Positions 1 through 8,871 of a stretch of DNA of 64,000 nucleotides are shown in pieces; positions within the stretch are counted from its first letter, which is position 1, and each line of letters starts with the position of its first letter. The DNA comes from Candidatus Viadribacter manganicus. GTDB lineage: Bacteria; Pseudomonadota; Alphaproteobacteria; Caulobacterales; Aquidulcibacteraceae. Position numbers and translations under genes: made by a program. The notes under the pieces are model-generated. The model did not search any database and had not been told where the DNA came from. It saw only the letters and a list, made by a program, of their open reading frames with translations. The DNA is taken from NCBI RefSeq assembly GCF_001679665.1, contig NZ_CP013244.1, positions 248,001-312,000 on the forward strand, given 5' to 3'.

Positions 1-178
1 CTGCGATGCGCCTTGGCGACAAGAGAATGATCTTACCATTCTTCGCCCAAGGCGCGTTCAGCAGCGCTGGCGCGACACGCGTCGTCTTGCCCGCGCCGGG
101 AGGCGCAACCAGCACTGCCTCGCCGCGCGTCTCCAGCGCGGCCAGCAAGTCCGGCAATACATCCTCAACTGGGAGCAT
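1..178 (-). CDS. hrpB: ATP-dependent helicase HrpB, N-terminal fragment (cut by window edge)
   Basis: Only the first 59 codons lie in the window; the gene runs off the left edge. The translation opens [15 protein letters not shown] and then shows a Walker A motif, [11 protein letters not shown], at about residues 30-40, followed by [10 protein letters not shown]. This order (short leader, PPGAGKTT, then LSPRR) is that of HrpB-type DEAH-box RNA helicases. The ATG at 178 fits the family N-terminus. The downstream helicase domains cannot be seen, so the exact subfamily rests on the N-terminal pattern alone. The neighbouring lipoprotein is divergent, leaving about 100 bp for two promoters. Confidence 0.75.
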   Translation of the reverse strand, partial: MLPVEDVLPDLLAALETRGEAVLVAPPGAGKTTRVAPALLNAPWAKNGKIILLSPRRIA

Positions 179-277
179 GCGCCGGGCTTAACCCAATCGC
201 CTTGTCCATGTCTCGCCGCATTGGCGCGGCAAGGAGGCAGAGGTATAGGCTGGCCGCCTGCGAGCCGGGAGCTGAGA

Positions 278-814
278 ATGCACATGCGGACTATAGGGAA
301 AATGGCGGTTCTGATCACGGTATGCGCGAGTGTCGTGGCCTGCTCAACCGGTCGCACCGCCGACACCCGTCGCGGGGTCACCAGCGCCGCCTCGATCCCA
401 TTTCGCGATGTTGGTTTGATGCGCCAGGAGATCCCCCTGGTGCTGCGCAATCTTCAGTATCCGTATGCCACGGCAACGCTAACCGATTGCGCGGCCGTCG
501 CGCGCGAGATCAATCAACTCGACAGCGCACTTGGCCCTGAAAGTTACCAGCCCGGTCCCAATCGCAACATTTGGGATCGCAGTGGCGACTTCGTCGAAGA
601 TCAAGCCATCCAGGCCGCCGAGGACACCGCGGAGGATCTCATTCCATTCCGTTCTTGGGTGCGCCGCCTCAGCGGCGCCAATCGCGCGGAGCGGGATGCA
701 CTACGCGCAGTCGCCAACGGACAACAGCGTCGCACCTTCCTGCGCGGCTATGGCGCTTCGCTTGGTTGCCCGAGCATCATTCCACCACCGCCGCCCGCAC
801 CGCGCCAACGTTAG
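278..814 (+). CDS. Putative lipoprotein of unknown function
   Basis: This gene encodes 178 aa. I chose the ATG at 278 because it puts a lipoprotein signal peptide at the N-terminus ([22 protein letters not shown], lipobox VVAC with the lipidated Cys near residue 22) and because a purine-rich GGGAGC precedes it. Longer in-frame starts add a non-signal leader. The mature part has no domain I recognise. It is mostly helical in composition, has a single further Cys near the C-terminus, and ends in a Pro-rich tail. It probably sits on the inner face of the outer membrane or on the inner membrane. Its stop overlaps the tgt stop by four bases, tail to tail. Confidence 0.7.
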   Translation: MHMRTIGKMAVLITVCASVVACSTGRTADTRRGVTSAASIPFRDVGLMRQEIPLVLRNLQYPYATATLTDCAAVAREINQLDSALGPESYQPGPNRNIWDRSGDFVEDQAIQAAEDTAEDLIPFRSWVRRLSGANRAERDALRAVANGQQRRTFLRGYGASLGCPSIIPPPPPAPRQR

Positions 815-1923
815 CCGGCAGCTGACTTCGCTTTGAAGTCGGAAACAAACTGCGTCAATCGCCCTTCGGCGATCGCGTCGCGTAAACGCGCCATCAGAAA
901 TTGGTAGTAGGCAACATTGTGCCACGACAGCAGCACTTGGCCGAGCAATTCGCCGGCTTTGAACAAGTGATGCAGATAGGCCTTAGAGTAATCACGGCTC
1001 GCGGGACAATCGATGTTCGCATCCAGTGGGCTGCTATCCTCAACGTAACGGGCGTTTGTTATATTGAGCGGGCCCTCGTCCGTCCAAGCTTGCCCGTGGC
1101 GTCCTGAGCGCGTCGGAAGCACGCAATCGAACATATCAACGCCGCGGACGACGCTTTCGACGATGTCGATAGGCTTGCCCACGCCCATCAGATAGCGCGG
1201 GCGATCCTGCGGAAGCAGCGGCGTCGTAACATCAAGCGTGGCCAACATCGCCTCATGCCCTTCGCCGACTGCAAGCCCGCCGATGGCGTAGCCGTCGAAT
1301 TTTTCAGCCACGAGCGCTTCTGCGGAAATGCGGCGCAGGGCCGGATCAATGCCGCCCTGAACAATTGCGAACAGATTTTGCTTTTCGCGTTCGCCAAACG
1401 CCACCTTGCAGCGCTTTGCCCAACCCAGCGAAAGACGCATCGCCTTTTCGACGTCCTCTCTCGGCGCGGGCAGCGCGGGGCACTCGTCTAACTGCATCAC
1501 GATATCCGCACCGATCTGATCGGCTTGGATTTGCATGGCGCTCTCTGGGGTCAGACGATGCTGGCTGCCATCCACGTGGCTTCGAAACGTGACCCCGTCG
1601 GCATCGAGTTTTCGAAGCTGGGCGAGCGACATCACTTGGTAACCGCCACTATCGGTGAGGATCGGTTTGTCCCATCGCATGAACTTGTGCAGTCCACCCA
1701 AGCGGGTCATGCGTTCACCGCCCGGCCGCAACATCAAGTGATAGGTGTTGCCAAGAATAATATCCGCACCCGTCGAAGCGACTTGATCGACTGTCAGGCC
1801 TTTGACTGTGCCCGCGGTGCCGACAGGCATGAAGGCGGGGGTGCGGATGTCGCCGCGCGTGGTGCGCAAAACACCTGTTCGCGCGTCACCGTCGCGGGCC
1901 TTTATTTCGAACGGAAAATTCAT
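811..1923 (-). CDS. tgt: tRNA-guanine(34) transglycosylase (zinc site degenerate)
   Basis: Tgt exchanges guanine-34 for preQ1 in tRNAs with GUN anticodons, a step of queuosine synthesis. The 370-aa protein has the usual length and motifs: [10 protein letters not shown] near the N-terminal nucleophile region, [10 protein letters not shown], and [13 protein letters not shown] with the second catalytic Asp. The ATG at 1923 forms an ATGA overlap with the queA stop, so I prefer it to the in-frame ATG at 1935. The pair makes the last two Q-pathway steps from one transcript. The normal zinc motif C-x-C-x2-C is here I304-x-C306-x2-S309, so two of the three Cys ligands are missing, while the later His (in SWHN) remains. 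The enzyme is otherwise intact. Confidence 0.95.
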   Translation of the reverse strand: MNFPFEIKARDGDARTGVLRTTRGDIRTPAFMPVGTAGTVKGLTVDQVASTGADIILGNTYHLMLRPGGERMTRLGGLHKFMRWDKPILTDSGGYQVMSLAQLRKLDADGVTFRSHVDGSQHRLTPESAMQIQADQIGADIVMQLDECPALPAPREDVEKAMRLSLGWAKRCKVAFGEREKQNLFAIVQGGIDPALRRISAEALVAEKFDGYAIGGLAVGEGHEAMLATLDVTTPLLPQDRPRYLMGVGKPIDIVESVVRGVDMFDCVLPTRSGRHGQAWTDEGPLNITNARYVEDSSPLDANIDCPASRDYSKAYLHHLFKAGELLGQVLLSWHNVAYYQFLMARLRDAIAEGRLTQFVSDFKAKSAAG

Positions 1924-2978
1924 TCGGCCCGCCATAACAGGCTGGCGTCGCCATAGGAATAGAAGCGATAGCCGCTATCGATGGCGTGCTTATACGCCGC
2001 CTGCATACGCTCGAAACCGGCGAACGCGGACACCAGCATGAAGAGCGTCGAGCGCGGCAAGTGAAAGTTAGTCCAAAGGCAATCGATCACTCGAAAGCGA
2101 TAGCCGGGTGCTATGAAGATGTTGGTTCCGCCTGCTTCCGCACGAACCTTGCCATCTTCATCGGCGGCGGATTCCAGCGACCTGAGCGCGGTGGTGCCGA
2201 TTGCGATAACACGCCGCCCTTCACGCCTGGCCCGGTTGATTGAGGCAGCGGCCTCAAGCGAGATCTCCCGCCACTCCGAATGCATCACGTGCGCTGAAGT
2301 ATCTTCGACCTTTACAGGCAGGAAGGTTCCTGCGCCGACGTGCAACGTTACGTGCGTGCGTTCGACACCCATCTCGGAGAACTTTGACAAAAGCTCTTGG
2401 GTAAAATGCAAACCGGCCGTGGGTGCTGCGACCGCACCATCCCTGGCGGCGTAGATCGTCTGATAGTCAGCGCGGTCCTGATCGTCGGGGGCGCGTTTGC
2501 CTGCAATGTACGGCGGCAGCGGTGGCGCGCCAATCTGTGCGATTGCTTGATCAAGCTCCGCTCCACTTCGGTCAAAACGCAGCGTGAGTTCGCCTTCCTC
2601 GCTCTTGCCTTCTATGGCCGCGAACAGACCCTCGTCGAAAAAGAGACCATCGCCCTGCTTCAGACGTTTGCCGGGCTTCCCGAGCGCTCGCCACGTGTCA
2701 GGTGACATTCGTTCGATCAAATTCAACGAAACATTCACCACCGGACCTTGGGGATCACGGCTTGGCCGGATCGCCTTCAAGGCGGCGGGAATGACACGGG
2801 TGTCGTTGAACACCAATAAATCCCCGGCGCGGAACAACGTCGTCGCGTCGCCCACCTTCAAATCCTCGAATGGCCCCGCCTTCGGCACGTGAAGCAGTCG
2901 CGCGCTTTCACGCGGCCGCGCCGGGCGAAGCGCGACTAGTTCATCGGGGAGTTCAAAATCGAATAGGTCGACGCGCAT
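1920..2978 (-). CDS. queA: S-adenosylmethionine:tRNA ribosyltransferase-isomerase
   Basis: QueA transfers and isomerises the ribosyl group of SAM onto preQ1-tRNA to give epoxyqueuosine. The 352-aa protein shows the family opening ([18 protein letters not shown]), the APTAGLHFT motif in the middle, [10 protein letters not shown], and the C-terminal [17 protein letters not shown] block. It lies in the gyrA-to-tgt operon. Its start shares one base with the upstream HD-hydrolase stop (TGATG), and its stop overlaps the tgt start (ATGA), which suggests translational coupling with tgt. Confidence 0.97.
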   Translation of the reverse strand: MRVDLFDFELPDELVALRPARPRESARLLHVPKAGPFEDLKVGDATTLFRAGDLLVFNDTRVIPAALKAIRPSRDPQGPVVNVSLNLIERMSPDTWRALGKPGKRLKQGDGLFFDEGLFAAIEGKSEEGELTLRFDRSGAELDQAIAQIGAPPLPPYIAGKRAPDDQDRADYQTIYAARDGAVAAPTAGLHFTQELLSKFSEMGVERTHVTLHVGAGTFLPVKVEDTSAHVMHSEWREISLEAAASINRARREGRRVIAIGTTALRSLESAADEDGKVRAEAGGTNIFIAPGYRFRVIDCLWTNFHLPRSTLFMLVSAFAGFERMQAAYKHAIDSGYRFYSYGDASLLWRAE

Positions 2979-3601
2979 CAGTGTTTGACCATGCGCCCCT
3001 TGCGCATCTCCTGGAGCTCCCAGCGCATGTTGGCGCGGGCCGTCTCTCCAAGTTCACTTTCAAAGGTGTCTGTCCGGAACGTGCGCACGTGTTCAAGCTG
3101 CTTCGCCAGGAAAGCGCCGCGTCCTGCGGCGAATGCCGGGTCCAAGATATGAGGGTATTCGGCGCGAATGCCGCTCGCGTAAGCGCAGTAGACCTCCCAT
3201 GGGGCGCCCAGGATGGCGATATCCATGTCGAGAAAGAGCGCTTCGTCGCCATCCGCCTCGCCGGCAGCGTGATCCTTGGTCATTTCGATCACATGAGCCA
3301 CGCGATCGCCAATACCTGAAGGATGAGCCAGCGATGTACGCGCCCATTCGGCGCTCGATGACTCATTGTCGGACCTACCCGGCTCATAGACCGCATCGTG
3401 AAACCAGATCGCGTAGCCAACAAGGACAGCATCGCGGATCAACGTTGCACGCCGGTCCGCTTCGTCCAGCAGCCAAGTGAGATGCGACTGACCGTGATAG
3501 ACCCGCTGCGGCTCATTCCAGGCACGAATGAGCGCCTCGCCAAGCGTATCGACGCCCTCTCCAGCCAGCAAACGCCAGCGTTGGAGAAGGCTCTTCGTCA
3601 C
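2978..3601 (-). CDS. Predicted HD-superfamily metal-dependent phosphohydrolase
   Basis: This 207-aa protein resembles the COG4339 group of small HD-type predicted phosphohydrolases. Visible landmarks are YHGQSHL near residue 37 (candidate metal His residues), [10 protein letters not shown] with the HD dyad near residue 68, an NESSSAEWA stretch, and a later MTKDHA. Substrate and physiological role are not known. It is cotranscribed with translation and tRNA genes: the ppiB stop-side overlap is four bases (ATGA) and it ends one base into the queA start. Position alone does not tell the function. Confidence 0.75.
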   Translation of the reverse strand: MTKSLLQRWRLLAGEGVDTLGEALIRAWNEPQRVYHGQSHLTWLLDEADRRATLIRDAVLVGYAIWFHDAVYEPGRSDNESSSAEWARTSLAHPSGIGDRVAHVIEMTKDHAAGEADGDEALFLDMDIAILGAPWEVYCAYASGIRAEYPHILDPAFAAGRGAFLAKQLEHVRTFRTDTFESELGETARANMRWELQEMRKGRMVKH

Positions 3602-4059
3602 TCCGCCTTCGCGGAGACGATCTTCCCTGGGTTGCGTGGCGGCTCGCCTTTCGGCAGCGCGTCGACCGCTTCCATGCCTTCGACCACCTGTCCCCAGACC
3701 GTGTATTGCTTGTCCAGGAAGCGGGCCTCGTCCAAGCAGATGAAGAACTGGCTATTGGCGGAGTTTGGATCGTTCGTGCGCGCCATCGAGCACACGCCGC
3801 GCGCGTGAGGCTCGGCGTTGAACTCCTGCTTCAGGTTCGGCTTGGTTGAACCGCCAGTGCCATTCTTACGTCCGCCGTCACCACCTTGCGCCATGAACCC
3901 GTCGATCACGCGATGGAACGGGACGTCATTGTAGAAGCCTTCGTTGGCCAACTCGCCAATGCGCTGGACATGGTTCGGCGCAAGGTCCGGGCGGAACTTG
4001 ATCTTCACCGTACCCGTGTCGAGTTCGAGCGTCAGGGAATGAAAGGAATTATCGACCAC
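3598..4059 (-). CDS. ppiB: Cytosolic cyclophilin peptidyl-prolyl isomerase
   Basis: This cyclophilin of 153 aa has no signal peptide, so it acts in the cytoplasm, catalysing cis-trans isomerisation at X-Pro bonds. The active-site blocks are present: PFHRVIDGFMAQGGD (catalytic Arg, then the F-M-x-Q motif), GVCSMARTNDPNSANSQFFI, and WGQVVEGMEAVD. It follows directly on a second, exported cyclophilin. The proposed start lies 28 bases inside that gene, a longer overlap than at the other junctions of this operon, so a slightly later start is possible. Confidence 0.93.
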   Translation of the reverse strand: MVDNSFHSLTLELDTGTVKIKFRPDLAPNHVQRIGELANEGFYNDVPFHRVIDGFMAQGGDGGRKNGTGGSTKPNLKQEFNAEPHARGVCSMARTNDPNSANSQFFICLDEARFLDKQYTVWGQVVEGMEAVDALPKGEPPRNPGKIVSAKAE

Positions 4060-4925
4060 CAGCTTCTCTCTCTGTTCGGATTGCGCGGCACGCGCGCGGG
4101 AATTTGGACATCACAGACCGAGAAATCCGCGCGGCGTTCGCGGCGGGTTTCCTCAATCAGATCACGAAACTGCGGACCATCGGAACGCAGCACGTAAATG
4201 GGCGCACGCTCGCTCTCCGGCAAATCAGCGGCGACGCGAACGGCGATCATGCGATCTGGATTGGGCGGTGGATTGCCGACTGCGATCTGCATGACGGCCT
4301 CTTGGCCCCATACGACACGCCCAAAAATCGTGTAGCGCTTATCGAGTGCGGAGTTCGGCTGACGCATGATGAAGAACTGGCTGTTGCCGGAGTTCGGATT
4401 GTCCGATCGCGCCATCGACACAACGCCCTGGCAATGCAGCGCGTTGGCCGAAACTCGCCCATCGTTGGTCACGGCCATTTGCGCGTCCGGTTGCGATTCA
4501 ATCGGCAACGCCTTGTAGAAGCCTAGTCGCGCACGGCTCTGTTCTGCCGCTTGAATGAACGGCATTTCCGGGCCGCGGCGGAACATGAATTCCTCGCGCA
4601 AATCCGGGAGCGACGATGCACCTTCACCAGTGCCCAACGGGTCGCCGGTTTGCGCCATGAAATCATCCACCACCCGGTGGAATGTCAGGCCATCATAGAA
4701 ACCAAGCCGCGTGAGCGCCTTGATCCGTTCAACGTGGCGCGGTGCAATCTCTGGATAAAGCTCAACGACAATCCGGCCGTGGACCGTATCGATGTAGAGC
4801 GTGTTTTCAGGATCAACCTGACGCCAATTGCGCGGGTCCGGCGTCTGAGCGGAAGCCGCATCAAACATGCCCACGAGGCTCAGCGCGATCATCGCCGCAG
4901 CCAAAAATTTCCCAAAGCGCAGCAT
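4032..4925 (-). CDS. Exported cyclophilin-type peptidyl-prolyl isomerase with C-terminal extension
   Basis: This 297-aa protein begins with a Sec signal peptide (hydrophobic MIALSLVGMF, predicted cleavage after AASA), so it works in the periplasm. A cyclophilin core follows: FHRVVDDFMAQTGDP, then GVVSMARSDNPNSGNSQFFIM and IFGRVVWGQEAV. The Arg, Gln and Phe positions of the active site are retained. About 80 residues after the core carry a conserved-looking tail ending CDVQIPARVPR. A related tail (LCNVPLPVR) ends the lipoprotein cyclophilin at 35.4-36.3 kb, so the two are probably paralogues. Its start shares one base with the coaD stop (TAATG). Confidence 0.88.
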   Translation of the reverse strand: MLRFGKFLAAAMIALSLVGMFDAASAQTPDPRNWRQVDPENTLYIDTVHGRIVVELYPEIAPRHVERIKALTRLGFYDGLTFHRVVDDFMAQTGDPLGTGEGASSLPDLREEFMFRRGPEMPFIQAAEQSRARLGFYKALPIESQPDAQMAVTNDGRVSANALHCQGVVSMARSDNPNSGNSQFFIMRQPNSALDKRYTIFGRVVWGQEAVMQIAVGNPPPNPDRMIAVRVAADLPESERAPIYVLRSDGPQFRDLIEETRRERRADFSVCDVQIPARVPRNPNRERSWWSIIPFIP

Positions 4926-5428
4926 TAAGACACCCCGAACTTGGCCTTCAGTCGTCCTTCTACTTCCTTGGGCACGAAGTGCGCGACGCTTCCTTGCAGT
5001 CGCGCGATTTCTTTCACCAGCCGGCTCGCGATCGCTTGGTGCGTCGGATCGGCCATGAGAAAAACCGTTTCGATGGCGGGATTTAGCTTTTGGTTCATCC
5101 CCACCATAGCGAATTCGTACTCGAAGTCGGCGACCGCTCTAAGTCCCCGGACGATGATTTGCGCCCCTACGCTTTCGGCGAATGACATCAGCAATGTGTC
5201 AAAAGGTTGGATGATGATCTCAGCGCCGCCTTTGATCTTAGCGCACTGCTCCCGGACCATCTCAACCCGCTCCTCCAGGCTAAAGAGCGGCCCCTTGTCT
5301 TGATTGATGGCGACGCCAATCACCAGCTTGTCCACCAAGGTCGCGGCGCGACCGATAATATCCACGTGGCCGTTCGTAGGGGGATCGAAGGTCCCCGGAT
5401 AAAGACCGACGCGGATATTCTTGGTCAC
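4925..5428 (-). CDS. coaD: Phosphopantetheine adenylyltransferase
   Basis: CoaD makes dephospho-CoA from 4'-phosphopantetheine and ATP. The 167-aa protein has the nucleotidyltransferase signature GLYPGTFDPPTNGHVDII at the N-terminus (TxGH-type motif), FDTLLMSFAESVGA, IIVRGLRAVADFEYE and MADPTHQAIASRLVKEIA, all typical of the family. It overlaps gyrA upstream by four bases (ATGA). CoaD next to gyrA and cyclophilins is a familiar alphaproteobacterial arrangement. Confidence 0.97.
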   Translation of the reverse strand: MTKNIRVGLYPGTFDPPTNGHVDIIGRAATLVDKLVIGVAINQDKGPLFSLEERVEMVREQCAKIKGGAEIIIQPFDTLLMSFAESVGAQIIVRGLRAVADFEYEFAMVGMNQKLNPAIETVFLMADPTHQAIASRLVKEIARLQGSVAHFVPKEVEGRLKAKFGVS

Positions 5429-8175
5429 TTCCCGCCCCCTTCGCCCTCAGCTTCGCCGCCCTCGCCGGCATCAGCGGCGTCGCCGCCCAGCGCTTCGAGC
5501 CGCTCCGCCGCCACAACATGCTCGTCATCGCTGACATTGATCAAGATGACACCCTGTGTGGCGCGGCCCGCGATGCGGATCTGGTCAATCGCTGTTCGGA
5601 TCAACTGCCCCTTGTCAGTGACCAGCAGCAGCTCCTCCTGATCGAGGACCGGGAAAGACGCCACGATATTCGCAACGCTGGTCAGCTTGTGTGCAATGAG
5701 ACCTTTACCGCCGCGATTGGTTACCCGGTACTCGTAAGCCGAGGCGCGTTTGCCCAAGCCGTTGGAGGTCACGGTCAGGATGAATTGCTCCTGGGTCTTC
5801 AGCCACGCCAAGCGCTCGAACGGCGTTGGCGTGTCGCCATCCGCACCAGGCGCCGTTTCCTCTTGCTCGATCTCGACATCGCCGCGTGCCTGGGCGTCCC
5901 ACTTGAAGTAATCGCCCACTTCCTTTGACGTCACATCGACATGCCGAAGCACGGCCATGCCAATGACGCTATCGCCTTCCTTCAGATCGACGCCGCGCAC
6001 ACCGGTGGAGTCCCGTCCTTTGAACACGCGCACGTCTGTGGTCCGGAACCGAACGCACATTCCGTTCGCGGTCGTTAGCAAGACGTCATCTTCCTCAGTA
6101 CAGATCTGGACACCGATAATGCCATCGCCCTCATCGGGCTTCATGGCGATTTTGCCGTTGCGGTTCACTTGAGTGAAGTCGCTGAGCTTGTTACGGCGCA
6201 CGCCCCCCGAGCGCGTCGCGAACATCACGTCAAACTTGTCCCAATCGCGCTCATCTTCGGGCAGCGCCATCACCGAAGTGATGGTTTCGCCCTGGCCAAG
6301 CGGCAGGAGGTTCACAAGCGCACGCCCCTTGGTGCGCGGATCGCCCGCCGGAATGCGCCATGCCTTCATCTTGTAGGCCATGCCTGACGAAGAGAAGAAC
6401 AAGATCGGCGCGTGGGTGGAGGCCACGAAAACGCGCGTGACGAAATCCTCGTCCTTCATGGCCATACCCGCGCGGCCCTTGCCACCGCGGCGCTGCGTTC
6501 GATAAGCGGCCAACGGCGTGCGCTTCACGTATCCGCCATGCGTGACCGTGACCACCATCTCCTCGCGCGGGATGAGCGCCTCATCGTCGATGTCGCCTTC
6601 GGATTCAGAAAACGCCGTGCGGCGCGGCACACCGAACGCGGCCTTCACGTCGGTAAGCTCGCCGCGAATGATCTCAAGAATGCGTTCGCGTGACGCCAGA
6701 ATCGACAGCAATTCTTTGATCTCTTCCGCAATCTCGTTCGCGGCCTTGGCTATATCGTCACGTCCAAGACCAGTCAGACGCGAGAGTTGCAACGCAAGGA
6801 TTGCGCGCGCCTGCTCATCTGACAGTTGAACCGCGTCGCCTTCAGTTACGATGGTGCGTGGATCGGCGATCAGCGCGATCAACGGCATCATGTCGCCGGC
6901 AGGCCAAGCACGCGCCAACATGCGCTCACGCGCCGTTCCCGGATCGGGGCTCTCGCGGATCAGTTTGATGACGTCATCGATGTTGGCCACCGCAATCGCC
7001 AGGCCAACGGTCTCGTGGCCCCGCTTGCGCGCCTTCGCCAGACGGAACTTGGTACGGCGTGTGACGACCTGTTCGCGGAATGAGAGGAAGATTTCGAGGA
7101 TCTTGCGCAAACCCATCTGCTCAGGCTTGCCCTGGTTCAGCGCCAGCATGTTCACGCCGAACGAGGTCTGCAGTGATGAATAGCGATAAAGTTGGTTCAG
7201 CACGACATCCGGCACCGCGTCGCGCTTCAGCTCGATCACAAGGCGAACGCCCAGGCGGTTAGATTCATCCCGAACCTCGGCGATGCCCTCAATGCGCTTC
7301 TCGCGCACCTGCTCGCCGATCTTCTCGACCATCTCGGACTTGTTCACCTGATAAGGAATTTCAGTGAACACCAGAGCTTCGCGGCCACGAATGGTTTCGT
7401 TGTGGTGCTTGGCGCGGATCATTACCGAGCCGCGACCCGTCATCAGCGCCAGACGTGCGCCGGCGCGGCCAAGTATTTCTCCACCCGTCGGAAAGTCCGG
7501 CCCTGGCACGATATCAAGCAGATCAAGATCGCTAACGTTCGGGTTATCGATAAGCGCCACCGTCGCATCGATCACTTCCGACAAATTGTGCGGCGGAATG
7601 TTCGTCGCCATACCAACGGCGATACCGCCACCGCCATTCACCAAAAGGTTCGGAAACCGCGCCGGCAGAACCGATGGCTCTTGCATCGAGCCGTCGTAAT
7701 TATCCTGGAAGTCAACTGTGCCTTCGTCGATGTCATCAAGCAGAGCGCGAGCCGGTTTGGCCAGACGCGCTTCCGTATAGCGCATCGACGCCGGCATATC
7801 GCCGTCGATCGAACCGAAATTGCCCTGGCCATCAACCAGCGGCAGTCCCATCGAGAAATCTTGCGCGAGGCGCACAAGCGTCATGTAAATCGCTTGATCG
7901 CCGTGCGGGTGATAATTGCCCATCACGTCGCCGACAGACTTCGCACTCTTGCGGTGGGCTTTGTCGTGTGTGTTACCCGCTTCATCCATTGCATAAAGGA
8001 TGCGGCGGTGAACCGGCTTCAGGCCGTCGCGTGCATCAGGCAGCGCGCGCGAGACGATGACGCTCATCGCATAGTCGAGGTACGAGCGCTTCAGCTCGTC
8101 TTCGACGCTGATAAGTTGAACACCTTTGGGAAGGTTCGGTCCGCCGTTCTCGGCGGGATCGGACGTGTCTGACAC
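5425..8175 (-). CDS. gyrA: DNA gyrase subunit A
   Basis: GyrA is the DNA-breakage and rejoining subunit of gyrase, which introduces negative supercoils with GyrB. The 916-aa protein has the N-terminal ALPDARDGLKPVHRRIL block, the catalytic Tyr in MRYTEARLAK, the winged-helix/tower regions, and the C-terminal wrapping domain with a GyrA-box (QRRGGKG). It ends in a short acidic Gly/Glu/Ala-rich tail. In the quinolone-resistance region the residues matching E. coli Ser83 and Asp87 are Gln94 and Met98. It is the first gene of a seven-gene overlapping operon ending at tgt; the 129 bp upstream must hold its promoter. Confidence 0.98.
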   Translation of the reverse strand: MSDTSDPAENGGPNLPKGVQLISVEDELKRSYLDYAMSVIVSRALPDARDGLKPVHRRILYAMDEAGNTHDKAHRKSAKSVGDVMGNYHPHGDQAIYMTLVRLAQDFSMGLPLVDGQGNFGSIDGDMPASMRYTEARLAKPARALLDDIDEGTVDFQDNYDGSMQEPSVLPARFPNLLVNGGGGIAVGMATNIPPHNLSEVIDATVALIDNPNVSDLDLLDIVPGPDFPTGGEILGRAGARLALMTGRGSVMIRAKHHNETIRGREALVFTEIPYQVNKSEMVEKIGEQVREKRIEGIAEVRDESNRLGVRLVIELKRDAVPDVVLNQLYRYSSLQTSFGVNMLALNQGKPEQMGLRKILEIFLSFREQVVTRRTKFRLAKARKRGHETVGLAIAVANIDDVIKLIRESPDPGTARERMLARAWPAGDMMPLIALIADPRTIVTEGDAVQLSDEQARAILALQLSRLTGLGRDDIAKAANEIAEEIKELLSILASRERILEIIRGELTDVKAAFGVPRRTAFSESEGDIDDEALIPREEMVVTVTHGGYVKRTPLAAYRTQRRGGKGRAGMAMKDEDFVTRVFVASTHAPILFFSSSGMAYKMKAWRIPAGDPRTKGRALVNLLPLGQGETITSVMALPEDERDWDKFDVMFATRSGGVRRNKLSDFTQVNRNGKIAMKPDEGDGIIGVQICTEEDDVLLTTANGMCVRFRTTDVRVFKGRDSTGVRGVDLKEGDSVIGMAVLRHVDVTSKEVGDYFKWDAQARGDVEIEQEETAPGADGDTPTPFERLAWLKTQEQFILTVTSNGLGKRASAYEYRVTNRGGKGLIAHKLTSVANIVASFPVLDQEELLLVTDKGQLIRTAIDQIRIAGRATQGVILINVSDDEHVVAAERLEALGGDAADAGEGGEAEGEGGGK

Positions 8176-8304
8176 GGGACCCGGTCTAAATTCTAAGGCT
8201 CAAAAGGAGCGGTTCTGGGAAGCAGAAAAGGCTAGAAAAAACTGGCCTCGATTCCGTTGCAAACTAACATTGTGACGGCTCAGCCGCAAACCAAGGACAG
8301 CTCC

Positions 8305-8871
8305 ATGCGCCCTCTCGCCGCCATCGTTTTTGCAGCCCTGTTGACCGCGTGCGCCAGCACCCCGGACGGGGTGGAGCTTGCCCGCCAACTTCAGCCACGC
8401 ACAGCTTGGATTGTGGGCGCCGACGGACAAGCAGTGGGCCAAGCAACATTCACGGAGGCGCCTACAGGCGTGTTGATTCATCTCGAATTTTTGGATCGCC
8501 GTCTCCCGCCTGGCTGGCACGGCCTGCATTTGCACAATCGCGGCGATTGCAGTGACTTCGCGACCGGCTTCCAGGCATCGGGATCGCACGTGAGCCTCAG
8601 CCATCGCGTCCAACACGGGCTGCTCAATCGCCGCGGGCCGGAATCCGGGGATCTCCCCAACATCTTCGCAGCCCCAACCGGCATCCACGGCGCCGAGGTG
8701 TTCTCGCCCTACGTCACGCTGCACAGCGCCCGTATCGGCAACCGTCTACCGCTTTTGGATGGAGACGGCGCCGCCTTGCTGATCCATGCGAACGCCGACG
8801 ACCAAAACACCCAACCAATCGGCAATGCCGGAGCGCGCATCGCGTGCGCTGCGCTTACGCCACTGCCTTAA
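8305..8871 (+). CDS. Cu/Zn superoxide dismutase-like lipoprotein, one zinc ligand replaced
   Basis: This 188-aa protein is a periplasmic-side member of the Cu/Zn SOD fold. The ATG at 8305 follows an AGGACA ribosome site and begins a lipoprotein signal (AALLTAC). Copper ligands are visible at H75 and H77 (HGLHLH), H95 and H161 (LLIHANADD). H104 (QHG) and D116 (GDLP) match zinc ligands, and C82/C181 match the conserved disulfide. The position of the remaining zinc His, two residues before GD, is Glu113. The Arg near the active-site rim is kept (GARIAC). Dismutase activity is therefore plausible but not certain. The gene diverges from gyrA and overlaps the convergent EamA gene by 17 bases. Confidence 0.82.
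   Translation: MRPLAAIVFAALLTACASTPDGVELARQLQPRTAWIVGADGQAVGQATFTEAPTGVLIHLEFLDRRLPPGWHGLHLHNRGDCSDFATGFQASGSHVSLSHRVQHGLLNRRGPESGDLPNIFAAPTGIHGAEVFSPYVTLHSARIGNRLPLLDGDGAALLIHANADDQNTQPIGNAGARIACAALTPLP

Noticed and set aside
7192..8172. 326-codon plus-strand frame opposite gyrA
   Set aside because: It is an antisense shadow; gyrA on the other strand is unambiguous.
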